Assembly: GCF_020253525.1 (NCBI RefSeq)
Contig: NZ_JADCBK010000018.1
Coordinates: 1 to 36,514 of the forward strand
Length of the DNA: 36,514 nucleotides
Source of the DNA: Aquidulcibacter sp.
GTDB taxonomy: Bacteria; Pseudomonadota; Alphaproteobacteria; Caulobacterales; Aquidulcibacteraceae
Direction of reading: 5' to 3'
Made by a program: the position numbers and the translations under genes. Shown here one piece after another: positions 6,107 to 15,575 of the stretch. The notes below the pieces were generated by a model that was not told the origin of the DNA, ran no database searches, and saw only the letters and a list, made by a program, of their open reading frames with translations. How positions within the stretch are numbered: the stretch's first letter is position 1; each line of letters opens with the position of its first letter.

Positions 6107-7588
6107 TCAGGCGATCTGGCGCGAGGTGTGGCGGACCTGCTCGGTTGCGGTGCGGATATGCTCAGCAGAATCGGCGATTTCGGACATGCGCGCCGAGATC
6201 GCCTGAACGCTGCCAGAGGCCACGCCCATATTGGCCGACATCGACTCGGTGAGGGCGCTTTGCTCTTCAATGGCAGCCGCAATCGCCGTGGAGACTTCGC
6301 TAATGGACCCAATCACTTGACTGATTCCAGCAATGGCTGAGACAGCCTCGCGGGTAGAGCCTTGGACCGAGCCAACTTGTGTGGCGATTTCTTCGGTCGC
6401 TTTCGAGGTTTGTTCGGCCAAGGTCTTTACTTCAGAGGCAACAACCGCAAACCCACGGCCCGCCTCGCCAGCGCGCGCGGCTTCAATCGTGGCATTCAGG
6501 GCCAGCAAATTGGTTTGTGAGGCGATCTGATTGATCAATTGAACCACATCGCCGATGCGTTGGGCAGCAGCTGAAAGGCCTGCAACCACGCCGCTGGTGC
6601 GCTCGGCTTGTTCGACCGCCCGGCTGGAGACATCGCGCGCCACATGAACTTGGGTGCTGATCTCATGCACAGATTGGGTTAGCTGAATGGCACCATCCGC
6701 CATGGCCTGCACATTTACCGAAGTCTGATCAGAGGCCCGTGCGGCTTCTTGGGCCACCTGGGCGGCGGAGACGACGGTAGCGCTGATTTTCTCCAAATCC
6801 TGATCGATTTGGACTTGGGCTTGCGCGCGTCGTTTTTGTTGGGTGATTTGCTCGGTGATGTCGGTTGCAAACTTCACCACCTTGTAGGGGACGCCCTTGA
6901 TATCGCGCACAGCATTATAGCTGGCTTGAATCCAGACATCTTCGCCCTGTTTGTTCACGCGGCGAAATTGGTCAGCGCGGAATTCACCCCGACCTAAAGC
7001 AGCCCAGAAGTCGCGATAGGCCGCGGAGGCAGCATCTTCCTTGGGCATGAAGATCGCATGATGTTTGCCGACAATGTCCTTTAGGTCATAGCCCAGCGCT
7101 TTGAGGAAATTATCATTGGCCGTCAAAATGATACCATCGAGGGTGAATTCGATGACGGCTTGCGAGCGATGAATGGCCTCAATCTGGCCTTCGAAATTGG
7201 CAGAGCGCATTTTTTCCTCAGTCACATCTGAGGCAAATTTCACGACTTTGATCGGCCTGCCGCTTTTGTCTATAATCGGGCAATAGGTGGCACGGATCCA
7301 GACAGGCTTACCCCCTTTACCCAAGCGCTTATACTCAGCGGTCTGGGTCGTGCCAGAGCGCAAGTCGCGCCAGAAATCTTGATAGTCTTGGCTCGCCTTT
7401 TCATGCGGCTCTACAAACATGGAATGATGTTGGCCTTTAATTTCCTCAAGCCGATAGCCCATGGCAGCGAGAAAATTGGCATTGGCGGTAAGAATGGTCC
7501 CTTCTAACGTGAACTCAATGATTGCTTGGGCTTTATCGATCGCAATGAGTTTTGCTTGATCTTCACTTGTATTTTGGAACCACGCCAT
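6107..7588 (-). CDS. Soluble methyl-accepting chemotaxis-type receptor with two PAS domains
   Basis: The 493-residue protein carries two PAS domains (about residues 15-125 and 135-250) that resemble each other closely: [19 protein letters not shown] against [19 protein letters not shown], and [11 protein letters not shown] against [12 protein letters not shown] receptor signalling domain follows, with the CheA/CheW-contact hairpin [20 protein letters not shown] and [14 protein letters not shown]. There is no transmembrane segment and no HAMP domain, so it should be cytosolic and sense an internal cue such as redox state or a bound haem or flavin. The cofactor is not determined. The frame is open to a GTG at 7615, but the ATG at 7588 ([14 protein letters not shown]) fits the start of related double-PAS receptors. 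No CheR-binding pentapeptide is seen at the C-terminus. It is a single gene with no other chemotaxis genes nearby. Confidence 0.9.
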   Translation of the reverse strand: MAWFQNTSEDQAKLIAIDKAQAIIEFTLEGTILTANANFLAAMGYRLEEIKGQHHSMFVEPHEKASQDYQDFWRDLRSGTTQTAEYKRLGKGGKPVWIRATYCPIIDKSGRPIKVVKFASDVTEEKMRSANFEGQIEAIHRSQAVIEFTLDGIILTANDNFLKALGYDLKDIVGKHHAIFMPKEDAASAAYRDFWAALGRGEFRADQFRRVNKQGEDVWIQASYNAVRDIKGVPYKVVKFATDITEQITQQKRRAQAQVQIDQDLEKISATVVSAAQVAQEAARASDQTSVNVQAMADGAIQLTQSVHEISTQVHVARDVSSRAVEQAERTSGVVAGLSAAAQRIGDVVQLINQIASQTNLLALNATIEAARAGEAGRGFAVVASEVKTLAEQTSKATEEIATQVGSVQGSTREAVSAIAGISQVIGSISEVSTAIAAAIEEQSALTESMSANMGVASGSVQAISARMSEIADSAEHIRTATEQVRHTSRQIA

Positions 7589-7800
7589 CCCATGCGCCTT
7601 TGACTTACATGACACTTACTGGCGTCAAATCTAGTAGACGCCTCTAAACGACGGGTTAAAGCCTCACATTTTCGTGAGCTTTTTGGTGGCTGAGGTGGTG
7701 CACGTGCCGACACAGGCTCGGACTGACTGAAGTCTGACCCTCGCCAAGGGGGCAGGGGATCGCTATATCGCGTGACCATTCTCCGCAAAGCATAGCTCCC
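7589..7800. other. Divergent intergenic region between the receptor gene and mfd
   Basis: About 210 bases separate the two divergent starts. A small stem CTCAC (7663-7667)/GTGAG (7674-7678) followed by CTTTTTGG is the only visible structure. Both promoters should lie here, but I cannot place their elements with confidence. Confidence 0.4.
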
Positions 7801-10800
7801 ATGCCGATCTCTCTTGTCGAAACCCTCGCCAACGCCGTTGGCCCCTTGCGCGTGTCAGGTGCCGTTGAAGGCTATGACGCGGGATTGATTGCGCGCGCGG
7901 CCTTGCTGCGCGGCGGGGTAACGCTGCATGTGGCGCGCGATGATGCGCAAGCTTCAAGCTTTTTGGCTGCTGTGCGCTTTTATGCGCCAAGCCTCTCGGT
8001 GGTGCGTCTGCCAGCTTGGGATTGTCTGCCCTATGACCGGGTGGGGCCAGCGCCGGAAATCAGTGCGACGCGCCTCTCCACGCTGACCCATTTGATCCGG
8101 CGCAAAGCGGGTGATGCGCCCCTTTTGGTATTGACGACCGGTGCCGCACTCCTGCAGCGCGTCGCGCCACGAGACCGCCTGCGCGCGGCCTCTTTTTCGG
8201 CCAAGCCCGGCCAAATCCTCGATGTCAGCGCTATTCAGGCCTATTTTGCCGCCAACGGCTATGTGCGCACCGCAACCGTGCGCGAGCGGGGCGATTTTGC
8301 CATTCGCGGTGGCGTGATCGACCTTTTCCCGCCAGAACTGCCAGAGCCCGTCCGCCTCGACCTGTTTGGCGATACGCTGGAAAGCATTCGCAGCTTTGAC
8401 CCTGAGACCCAGCGCTCTACCCACCAATTACAAGGCGTCGTGCTGGCCCCGGTATCTGAAGCCATTTTGGATGATGCTGCGGCCAGCCGCTTCCGTCTGG
8501 GCTATTTGGAATTATTTGGCGCCGCCCAAGGCGACCCGCTTTATGAAGCCGTCACCAAGCGCATGCGGCGCAACGGCATGGAGCACTGGCTGCCTTTGTT
8601 TCATGAGCATATGGAGACAGTTCTAGATTATGTGGGCCCTGAGGCCCTGATCAGTCTTGACCCCCATGCCATGGATGCCGCAACCGAGCGCGCCGCCCAA
8701 GTGATGGATTATTACGAGGCGCGCCGCATCCCGCCGCCCAAGGGTTCTGCCCCCTATAATCCGCTCCCGCCAGAGCGGCTTTATGCCACCGTATCTGAAC
8801 TGGAAGGCCTGTTGGCCAGCCGCGATGTGCGCCGTCTCAGCGCCTATCAAGAGGCCGAAGGCGGCCAAGCCTTGATCGAAAGTGGGGCCAAAGCCGGCCG
8901 CAACTTTGCCGCCGAACGCGCTACCGAGGGCGTCAATGTCTGGGATGCGGCACGCCAGCACGTCGAGGCTTTGGCTGCCCAAGGCATCAAACCCATTCTG
9001 GCGGCTTGGACCGATGGCTCTGCCGAGCGTTTGGGCCATGTGTTGCAAGAACATGGGATGGCAGCCTTATTCCCACTGCCCAATGCCGATGCAATTGCGC
9101 TGATGCCCAAGGGCGCGATTGGTCTGGCGGTCCTGCCGCTGGAGCGCGGTTTTGTCGCCGAAGATTATGCCATCTTGTCCGAACAAGATATTTTGGGCGA
9201 GCGCTTGGGCCGTGCCCGCAAGCGGCGAAAGGCTGCCAGCATCATTCTAGAAGCAGGAAGCCTGTCTGCTGGCGATCTGGTGGTTCATATCGACCACGGC
9301 ATTGGGCGGTATGAAGGTTTGCGGACCTTGGACGTGCAAGGCGCGCCACACGACTGTCTCGAGCTTATCTATGCCGGTGGCGATAAACTCTTCCTGCCGG
9401 TTGAGAATATCGAACTTGTCTCACGCTATGGTTCTGAAGATGCAACCGCTCTGTTAGACAGATTGGGTGGGGTGGCATGGCAGGGTCGCAAAGCCAAGGC
9501 CAAGCAGCGCCTGAAAGATATGGCTGAGGCGCTTATCAAAATCGCGGCAGCACGCGCGGCTAAAGTGTCTGAGCCTATTCTGGCCAGTTCTGGCGATTAT
9601 GACGAATTCTGCGCCCGCTTTCCGTGGGATGAGACCGACGATCAATTGTCGGCCTTGGAAGACATCTTCAACGATCTGGCCGCGGGCCATCCGATGGACC
9701 GCCTGATTTGCGGCGATGTGGGCTTTGGCAAAACCGAAGTCGCCCTTCGCACAGCCTTTGTGGTTGCCATGAGTGGGCGACAAGTTGCTGTTGTGTGCCC
9801 AACCACGTTGCTCTCGCGCCAGCATTTTAAGACCTTTAGCGAGCGCTTCCGCGGCTGGCCGATCCGCGTGCGGCAATTGTCGCGCATGGTGGGGGCAAAG
9901 GAAACGGCAGAGACCAAGCGAGACCTCGCCGATGGCAAGATCGACATTGTGGTCGGCACCCATGCCGTCTTTGCCAAAGACCTGACCATCCGCGATTTGG
10001 GCCTTGTGATTGTGGATGAAGAACAGCATTTCGGCGTGAAGCATAAAGAGCGGCTGAAAGAATTGCGTACCGACACCCATGTGCTGACGCTCTCGGCCAC
10101 GCCAATCCCGCGCACCTTGCAATTGTCGCTGGCCGGCATCCGCGAAATGTCGATCATCGCGACCCCACCGGTCGACCGTTTGGCCGTGCGCACCTATGTG
10201 ACGCCATGGGACCCGATTACAATCCGCGAAGCCTTGTTGCGCGAAAAATATCGCGGGGGCCAAGCCTTCTTCGTTGCCCCGCGCGTGGAGCATTTGGAAG
10301 ATATTGAGCGCTTCATGAAGGAAATGGTGCCCGAAATGACCTATGCCGTCGCGCATGGTCAGATGAGCCCGACCCAGATGGAGCCGATCGTGACGGCCTT
10401 TTATGAAGGCGTCTATGATGTGCTGATCTCCACCACGATTGTGGAGAGCGGCCTTGATATTCCCCGCGCCAATACGCTGATCACCTGGCGGGCCGATATG
10501 TTTGGCCTAGCCCAAATGTATCAATTGCGGGGCAGGGTCGGCCGGTCCAAGACCCGTGCCTATGCCTATCTGACGGTGCCTGCCGAAAAGCCCATCACGC
10601 CAAGCGCCGAGAAGCGGCTAAAAATCTTACAATCACTCGACAGTCTGGGTGCGGGCTTCCAATTGGCCAGCCACGATCTTGATATGCGCGGGGGCGGCAA
10701 CCTTCTGGGCGAAGAGCAATCGGGCAATATTCGCGAAGTGGGCGTCGAGCTTTATCAGCAAATGCTGGAAGAGGCGGTCGCAAGCCTGCAAGATGGCGGC

Positions 10801-11268
10801 GAAGTGGTCTCTGCCCGGTCGTGGTCGCCCGCCATCAATCTGGGGGTCGCGGTTCTGATCCCCGAAGAATATGTGCCAGACCTCAATGTCCGCTTGTCGC
10901 TCTATCGCCGCTTGAGCGAGCTTGAAAGCGATGCCGACCGCGACAGCTATGCCGCAGAATTGGCCGACCGCTTTGGCCCATTGCCCGAAGAAGCCCGGCA
11001 ATTGATTCAGATTGCAGGCGTTAAAGCGCTCTGCCGCAAAGCCCATATCGCCAAGCTTGATGCCGGGCCAAAGGGAGCGGTGCTGACCTTCCGCCCAGAA
11101 TCCGCACCCGACCCGATGAAGCTGGTTGCCGCTGTCCAGAAACAGCCTGCGCTCTTCCGCTTGCGGCCCGATGGCAAGATGGTGGTCAATGGCGATTGGT
11201 CTACGCCGGAACAACGCCTCAAAGGCGCACGCCGCGCTGCGGCTTTCTTGGCTGCTGAAATGGGGTAA
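7801..11268 (+). CDS. mfd: Transcription-repair coupling factor Mfd
   Basis: Mfd recognises RNA polymerase stalled at DNA damage, displaces it with its ATP-driven translocase and recruits UvrA. The 1155-residue length matches the family (E. coli 1148). An N-terminal UvrB-like region covers about residues 1-330. The RNA polymerase-interacting CarD/TRCF domain lies near 480-570 (GDLVVHIDHGIGRYEGL). The helicase part has Walker A GDVGFGKTE at about 638-646, the DEEQ box near 738, SATPIPRTLQ for motif III, and the later TTIVESGLDIPRANT and LRGRVGRS motifs. The C-terminal TRCF domain near 990-1100 includes LNVRLSLYRRLSELE. The ATG has no strong Shine-Dalgarno sequence ahead of it. A terminator follows at 11373. 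No adjacent repair genes are present in the window. Confidence 0.97.
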   Translation: MPISLVETLANAVGPLRVSGAVEGYDAGLIARAALLRGGVTLHVARDDAQASSFLAAVRFYAPSLSVVRLPAWDCLPYDRVGPAPEISATRLSTLTHLIRRKAGDAPLLVLTTGAALLQRVAPRDRLRAASFSAKPGQILDVSAIQAYFAANGYVRTATVRERGDFAIRGGVIDLFPPELPEPVRLDLFGDTLESIRSFDPETQRSTHQLQGVVLAPVSEAILDDAAASRFRLGYLELFGAAQGDPLYEAVTKRMRRNGMEHWLPLFHEHMETVLDYVGPEALISLDPHAMDAATERAAQVMDYYEARRIPPPKGSAPYNPLPPERLYATVSELEGLLASRDVRRLSAYQEAEGGQALIESGAKAGRNFAAERATEGVNVWDAARQHVEALAAQGIKPILAAWTDGSAERLGHVLQEHGMAALFPLPNADAIALMPKGAIGLAVLPLERGFVAEDYAILSEQDILGERLGRARKRRKAASIILEAGSLSAGDLVVHIDHGIGRYEGLRTLDVQGAPHDCLELIYAGGDKLFLPVENIELVSRYGSEDATALLDRLGGVAWQGRKAKAKQRLKDMAEALIKIAAARAAKVSEPILASSGDYDEFCARFPWDETDDQLSALEDIFNDLAAGHPMDRLICGDVGFGKTEVALRTAFVVAMSGRQVAVVCPTTLLSRQHFKTFSERFRGWPIRVRQLSRMVGAKETAETKRDLADGKIDIVVGTHAVFAKDLTIRDLGLVIVDEEQHFGVKHKERLKELRTDTHVLTLSATPIPRTLQLSLAGIREMSIIATPPVDRLAVRTYVTPWDPITIREALLREKYRGGQAFFVAPRVEHLEDIERFMKEMVPEMTYAVAHGQMSPTQMEPIVTAFYEGVYDVLISTTIVESGLDIPRANTLITWRADMFGLAQMYQLRGRVGRSKTRAYAYLTVPAEKPITPSAEKRLKILQSLDSLGAGFQLASHDLDMRGGGNLLGEEQSGNIREVGVELYQQMLEEAVASLQDGGEVVSARSWSPAINLGVAVLIPEEYVPDLNVRLSLYRRLSELESDADRDSYAAELADRFGPLPEEARQLIQIAGVKALCRKAHIAKLDAGPKGAVLTFRPESAPDPMKLVAAVQKQPALFRLRPDGKMVVNGDWSTPEQRLKGARRAAAFLAAEMG

Positions 11269-11372
11269 GGGGCGAGGGCTGCATGTCTGCAACAGTCCCA
11301 CCCACATCCCCAACTGCCCACAAGCCTTGAGTTTTGAGGGCATTGCTCCTACATGACCGCCATCACGCACGC

Positions 11373-11399
11373 GGGCTCGCGGCGCGCGAACCCTTTTTT
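11373..11399 (+). terminator. Intrinsic terminator after mfd
   Basis: The arms GGGCTCGCG (11373-11381) and CGCGAACCC (11385-11393) pair with one mismatch and a 3-base loop, followed by a run of seven Ts. This isolates mfd from the rpsB operon. Confidence 0.8.
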
Positions 11400-11502
11400 A
11401 TTCCTTTGGGGATGGGCGGGGGTCGTTCGTCCATCCGGCGCGGTTCTCATTCCGAGGCCGCTCCTGCTCGCGGAGGCTAGCCGGAAAAAGGATTGAAATA
11501 CC
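11400..11502 (+). promoter_or_regulatory. Likely rpsB leader region
   Basis: These 103 bases between the mfd terminator and rpsB should contain the promoter or untranslated leader of the translation-factor operon. In E. coli and others S2 represses its own mRNA through the leader. No structure can be assigned here with confidence. An AAGGA sequence near 11488 serves as ribosome binding site. Confidence 0.4.
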
Positions 11503-12318
11503 ATGGCAGTGCCAGATTTTACCATGCGCCAATTGCTCGAAGCGGGCGCACATTTTGGTCACCAGACCCACCGTTGGAACCCCAAGATGAAGCGTTTCAT
11601 CTTTGGTGAGCGCGCCAACATCCACATCATTGACCTGAGCCAAACTGTGCCTTTGTTGCACCAGGCTTTGCTGCGCGTCCGTGACGTGACCGCAAAGGGC
11701 GGCCGCGTTTTGTTCGTCGGCACCAAGCGTCAAGCATCCGACCCTGTGGCCGCTGCTGCCAAGCGCTGCGCCCAATATTATGTCAACAGCCGTTGGCTGG
11801 GTGGCACGCTGACCAACTGGCAGACGATTTCGAAGTCGATTGCCCGCATGCGCGAAGTTGAAGCCATTGTGCAAGGCGACGCACCTGCAGGTTTGACCAA
11901 GAAAGAAATCCTGAACCTGACCCGCGAATATGAAAAGCTTGAGCGTTCGCTCGGCGGGATTCGCGACATGGGCGGGATTCCTGACTTGATGTTCGTGATC
12001 GACACCAACAAGGAAGCGATTGCGATAAAGGAAGCCAAGAAATTGGGTATCCCGGTTGCCGCGATGATCGACAGCAATTGCGATCCCGACGAAGTCGATT
12101 TCCCAATCCCAGGCAATGACGACGCAGCGCGTTCGATCCAATTGTTCTGCGACCTGATTGCAGATGCAGCTTTGGATGGCTTGGCTGAAGGTCAATCTTC
12201 AGCTGGCGTTGATTTGGGTGCGATGGAAAACCCAGTTGAGCCTGTTTTGGCTCAAGTCACCGAAGAAGCTGTCGCAGAATCGGTTGATGGCGACGTCGAA
12301 GCTCCTCTTGAAGCTTAA
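11503..12318 (+). CDS. rpsB: 30S ribosomal protein S2
   Basis: S2 is a component of the small ribosomal subunit needed for binding of S1 and for initiation. The 271-residue protein shows the family N-terminus [22 protein letters not shown], the [10 protein letters not shown] segment, [18 protein letters not shown] and [18 protein letters not shown]. The last 35 residues or so form an acidic, Ala/Val-rich tail ([16 protein letters not shown]) beyond the usual end, an extension seen in some alphaproteobacteria. It precedes tsf, the common order in bacteria, with a hairpin between them. Confidence 0.97.
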   Translation: MAVPDFTMRQLLEAGAHFGHQTHRWNPKMKRFIFGERANIHIIDLSQTVPLLHQALLRVRDVTAKGGRVLFVGTKRQASDPVAAAAKRCAQYYVNSRWLGGTLTNWQTISKSIARMREVEAIVQGDAPAGLTKKEILNLTREYEKLERSLGGIRDMGGIPDLMFVIDTNKEAIAIKEAKKLGIPVAAMIDSNCDPDEVDFPIPGNDDAARSIQLFCDLIADAALDGLAEGQSSAGVDLGAMENPVEPVLAQVTEEAVAESVDGDVEAPLEA

Positions 12319-12324
12319 AATTTC

Positions 12325-12359
12325 CCGCCTTGGTTTGTGCTGACCACAGACCAAGGCGG
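12325..12359 (+). promoter_or_regulatory. rpsB-tsf intercistronic hairpin
   Basis: CCGCCTTGGT (12325-12334) pairs perfectly with ACCAAGGCGG (12350-12359). An inner TGTG/CACA stem extends the structure. No T-tract follows, so it is more likely an attenuator or an RNA-processing and stability element than a full terminator. It lies 7 bases after the rpsB stop. Confidence 0.65.
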
Positions 12360-12390
12360 ACCCCACAAACACTCTACCCTGGAGGCGATT

Positions 12391-13314
12391 ATGGCCGAGA
12401 TTACGGCTGCCCTCGTCAAGGATCTTCGCGAGAAGACCGGCGTCGGCATGATGGACTGCAAAAAAGCGCTGACCGAAAACAATGGTGACATCGAGGCATC
12501 GATTGACTGGTTGCGTGCAAAGGGCCTTTCGAAGGCTGCAAAGAAAGCTGACCGTGCGGCTGCAGAAGGCCTGGTTGGCGTTTATGTTTCGGGCAACACC
12601 GGCGTGTTGGTCGAGCTGAATGCTGAAACCGACTTCGTGTCGCGTAACGAGCAATTCCAAGCAGCTGTCAGCGGCATCACCAAACTGGCCCATGGCTTTG
12701 ACTCGATTGAAGCTTTGGGTGCAGCCCCTGCGCCAAGCGGCGAAGGCACTGTCAATGACTTTGTGACCAATCTGATCGCCACGATTGGCGAGAACATGAC
12801 CTTGCGCCGCATGGCAAAAGTGTCGGTCAATCAAGGTGTTGTGGCTTCTTACATCCACACCGCAACTGGTGACGGCTTGGGCCGCATTGGCGTGTTGGTT
12901 GGTGTTGAAACCGCAGGTGACGCTGCTGTTGCCAATGACATCGGCCGCAAGGTTGCGATGCACATTGCTGCGACCGCGCCTCTGTCCTTGAAGACGGACG
13001 ATCTTGACCCAGCCGTGGTTGAGCGTGAGCGTCAAGTTCTGACCGAACAAGCCCGCGAAAGCGGCAAGTCCGATGACGTGATTGCCCGCATGATCGAAGG
13101 CCGGATCCGCAAGTTCTATGAAGAAGTGGTGCTGTTGCAGCAGCCCTTCGTCATGAACCCAGATCAGACGGTTGCGGCTTTTGTTGCTGAAACCGCAAAA
13201 GCAGCTGGCATCAGCGCCGAAGTCACTGGCTTTGCTATGTTCAAGCTGGGTGATGGCGTTGAGAAAAAAGAAGATGATTTCGCCGCAGAAGTGGCCGCTT
13301 TGAGCGGCACTTAA
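12391..13314 (+). CDS. tsf: Translation elongation factor Ts
   Basis: EF-Ts is the guanine nucleotide exchange factor that regenerates EF-Tu-GTP. The 307-residue protein begins with the UBA-like N-terminal domain ([20 protein letters not shown], then MDCKKAL). It has the [10 protein letters not shown] core and two dimerisation subdomains, including VALSLKT-like and [18 protein letters not shown] segments. The start at 12391 is set by GGAGG at 12381-12385 and the universally conserved N-terminus. A longer frame from 12337 runs through the intercistronic hairpin. It is the second gene of the rpsB operon. Confidence 0.97.
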   Translation: MAEITAALVKDLREKTGVGMMDCKKALTENNGDIEASIDWLRAKGLSKAAKKADRAAAEGLVGVYVSGNTGVLVELNAETDFVSRNEQFQAAVSGITKLAHGFDSIEALGAAPAPSGEGTVNDFVTNLIATIGENMTLRRMAKVSVNQGVVASYIHTATGDGLGRIGVLVGVETAGDAAVANDIGRKVAMHIAATAPLSLKTDDLDPAVVERERQVLTEQARESGKSDDVIARMIEGRIRKFYEEVVLLQQPFVMNPDQTVAAFVAETAKAAGISAEVTGFAMFKLGDGVEKKEDDFAAEVAALSGT

Positions 13315-13363
13315 GCCCAAAAATCTTCCTCTTTTAGCCGTGATTGCTGAATAGAGCGCGATG

Positions 13364-13425
13364 AGCAAAGTGAAAGATGACACTTTGCTGACAAGAAACA
13401 GGGCGGCATGCTTGGCGTGCCGCCC
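13364..13425 (+). promoter_or_regulatory. Two consecutive hairpins between tsf and pyrH
   Basis: The first stem is AGCAAAGTG (13364-13372) with CACTTTGCT (13381-13389). The second is GGGCGGCA (13401-13408) with TGCCGCCC (13418-13425), followed by TTGGTCTG. Both stems are perfect. The second may be a weak terminator giving partial read-through into pyrH, in keeping with different amounts of EF-Ts and UMP kinase. Confidence 0.6.
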
Positions 13426-13504
13426 TTGGTCTGTCAGAAGACCTGCCTGCATGCTTTCGGGCGAGTCATGGTAAGGCCTGCCGAAAGCTGGGAGACGCAG
13501 CCAA

Positions 13505-14242
13505 ATGAATGAAGTAGCCAAGCCAAAAGACCAGAAACCCCGCCGTATCTTGTTGAAGATTTCCGGTGAGGCGCTGATGGGCGATGGTCAATTTGGGATT
13601 GATCAGGAAACCTGTCTTGGATTTGCGCGCGACGTCAAAGCTGCCCGCGACTCTGGCATTGAATTGTGCTTGGTTATTGGGGGTGGCAATATTTTCCGCG
13701 GCATCTCGGGCGCGGCCAAGGGGATGGAACGGGCGACAGCCGATTATATGGGCATGTTGGCTACCATCATGAACGCTTTGGCGCTGCAAGGGGCTTTGGA
13801 GAGCATTGGTGTTCATACCCGCGTGCAATCAGCTATTCCCATGCAGACCGTGTGTGAGCCCTATATTCGCCGCCGGGCCATGCGGCACATGGAAAAGGGC
13901 CGCATTGTGATTTTTGCCGCAGGCGTTGGCAGCCCCTTCTTCACCACAGATTCGGGGGCGGCTTTGCGCGCGGCTGAAATGGGCTGCGATGCCTTGTTGA
14001 AAGGCACAGGTGTGGACGGTGTCTATACCGCAGACCCCAAGACCGATCCCACCGCGACCCGCTATGACAAGCTGTCCTACACAGATGTCTTGGCCAAAAA
14101 CCTCAAAGTGATGGATGCTTCTGCTGTTTCCATGATGCGCGACAGCAACATCCCCATTATCGTTTTCAATATTCGTCAACCCGGGCGCTTGGCCGAGGTG
14201 CTTGCGGGCACCGGAGTCTGCACCGTCATAACGGACAACTGA
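13505..14242 (+). CDS. pyrH: Uridylate kinase
   Basis: PyrH phosphorylates UMP to UDP in pyrimidine nucleotide synthesis. The 245-residue hexameric amino-acid-kinase-fold protein shows [23 protein letters not shown], the UMP-site [17 protein letters not shown], and [20 protein letters not shown] followed by [11 protein letters not shown]. It is tightly coupled to frr, which starts 3 bases after its stop codon. Confidence 0.97.
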   Translation: MNEVAKPKDQKPRRILLKISGEALMGDGQFGIDQETCLGFARDVKAARDSGIELCLVIGGGNIFRGISGAAKGMERATADYMGMLATIMNALALQGALESIGVHTRVQSAIPMQTVCEPYIRRRAMRHMEKGRIVIFAAGVGSPFFTTDSGAALRAAEMGCDALLKGTGVDGVYTADPKTDPTATRYDKLSYTDVLAKNLKVMDASAVSMMRDSNIPIIVFNIRQPGRLAEVLAGTGVCTVITDN

Positions 14243-14245
14243 ACC

Positions 14246-14803
14246 ATGCCGACCTTTGATCTCCAAGACACCAAGCGCCGAATGGAAGGCGCGATAACGG
14301 CTTTGAAAAGCGATTTTCAAGGCTTACGAACCGGCCGGGCCAACGTCAATTTGTTGGAACCCGTGATGGTGGAATCCTATGGTGCCATGGTGCCCTTGAA
14401 CCAAGTTGGGGCGATTTCTTCGCCAGAGCCGCGTTTGTTGACCGTGACCGTCTGGGAAAAGTCCATGGTGAACGTGGTCGATAAGGCTATTCGCAATGCC
14501 GGCATCGGCCTCAATCCGGTCGTCGACGGCATGACCTTGCGGGTTCCCATTCCACCGCTAAACGAAGAGCGCCGCCGTGAACTGGTGAAATTGTCGGGCA
14601 AATATGCCGAAGCCGCCCGCGTGGCCATTCGCAACGTCCGTCGCGACGCGATGGAGCAATTGAAAAAGTCCGAGAAGGACGGCGAGATCAGCGAAGATCA
14701 GTTGAAGAAGCTGTCTGCCCAAGTCCAAGAAGCCACTGACTCCTTCGTCAAGCAGGTCGACCAGACCATGAAGACGAAGGAAGACGAGATTATGCAAGTC
14801 TAG
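14246..14803 (+). CDS. frr: Ribosome recycling factor
   Basis: The 185-residue protein releases ribosomes from mRNA after termination together with EF-G. Typical segments are TGRANVNLLEPVMVE, YGAMVPLNQVGAI, the helical VPIPPLNEERRRELVK and VAIRNVRRDAMEQLKK, and a final coiled coil. The length is exactly that of the family. The next gene begins two bases after the stop codon, so the pair is probably translationally coupled. Confidence 0.97.
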   Translation: MPTFDLQDTKRRMEGAITALKSDFQGLRTGRANVNLLEPVMVESYGAMVPLNQVGAISSPEPRLLTVTVWEKSMVNVVDKAIRNAGIGLNPVVDGMTLRVPIPPLNEERRRELVKLSGKYAEAARVAIRNVRRDAMEQLKKSEKDGEISEDQLKKLSAQVQEATDSFVKQVDQTMKTKEDEIMQV

Positions 14804-14804
14804 G

Positions 14805-15575
14805 ATGGCCGGGGCGCTCGCCGACTGGGCCGCAAAGGCCGCTCATCAGCTGTCACCCCGGACGGGGGGGGAGGCAGATGCGCGTCCGCGCCATATCGCC
14901 ATCATCATGGATGGCAATGGCCGCTGGGCGACCGCCCGGGGCATGCCGCGCGCCTTTGGCCATTCAGCGGGCGTACAAGCCCTGCGCAATACGGTAGAAG
15001 CAGCCGGTGACCTCGGGATTGAGGTCCTGACCGTTTATGCGTTTTCGACCGAAAATTGGCGCAGACCACCCGATGAGATTGAGGCCCTATTTGGCTTGCT
15101 GCGCGGCTTCATCCGCTCAGACTTGACGCGTCTGGATCGGGCAGGGGTGCGCATCCGGGTTCTGGGCGAGCGTGAGGGCGTGCCAGCCGATATTCTGACC
15201 CTGATGGATCAGGCGGAAAAGCAAACTGAAGGCAATACGATCATGACCTTGGTCATTGCCTTTAATTATGGCGGCCAAGCAGAAATCGCGCGCGCGACCC
15301 AAGAGATCGCCCGTCAAGCTGCCGCAGGCCTGATTGATCCCGAGACCATTGGACCCGACACGATCGCGCAATTCTTGCCCAGCCGCGACTGGCCCAATCC
15401 AGACTTGGTGATCCGCACCAGCGGTGAACAGCGCTTGTCTAACTTCCTGATTTGGCAATCAGCCTATGCGGAATTCCTCGTCTTCGATACGCTTTGGCCC
15501 GATTTTGGCCGACCGCAATTGGAAGAAGCCCTTCAAGTCTTTGCCAAACGAAACCGTCGCTACGGGGGCGTGTGA
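14805..15575 (+). CDS. uppS: Undecaprenyl diphosphate synthase (cis-prenyltransferase)
   Basis: UppS condenses eight isopentenyl diphosphates with farnesyl diphosphate to give the C55 carrier lipid for peptidoglycan and O-antigen. The 256-residue protein has the catalytic motif HIAIIMDGNGRWA (with its Asp), FSTENWRRP, the RIRVLGE strand, and the C-terminal DLVIRTSGEQRLSNFLIWQS and YAEFLVFDTLWPDF. About 25 extra residues precede the catalytic motif, which is a bit longer than in E. coli. The start codon lies one base after the frr stop. Confidence 0.97.
   Translation: MAGALADWAAKAAHQLSPRTGGEADARPRHIAIIMDGNGRWATARGMPRAFGHSAGVQALRNTVEAAGDLGIEVLTVYAFSTENWRRPPDEIEALFGLLRGFIRSDLTRLDRAGVRIRVLGEREGVPADILTLMDQAEKQTEGNTIMTLVIAFNYGGQAEIARATQEIARQAAAGLIDPETIGPDTIAQFLPSRDWPNPDLVIRTSGEQRLSNFLIWQSAYAEFLVFDTLWPDFGRPQLEEALQVFAKRNRRYGGV

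Noticed and set aside
10012-10040. His in place of Arg in the DEEQ-x-FGV box of Mfd as a defect
   Set aside because: All helicase motifs are present, and I believe this His is common in alphaproteobacterial Mfd proteins, so it is not treated as unusual.
9454-10356. 300-codon minus-strand frame inside mfd
   Set aside because: It lies opposite the conserved helicase motifs and shows no family features; codon structure follows mfd.
12199-13521. 440-codon minus-strand frame opposite tsf and the end of rpsB
   Set aside because: It is a shadow of well-conserved genes, lacks any domain, and covers the intercistronic hairpins.
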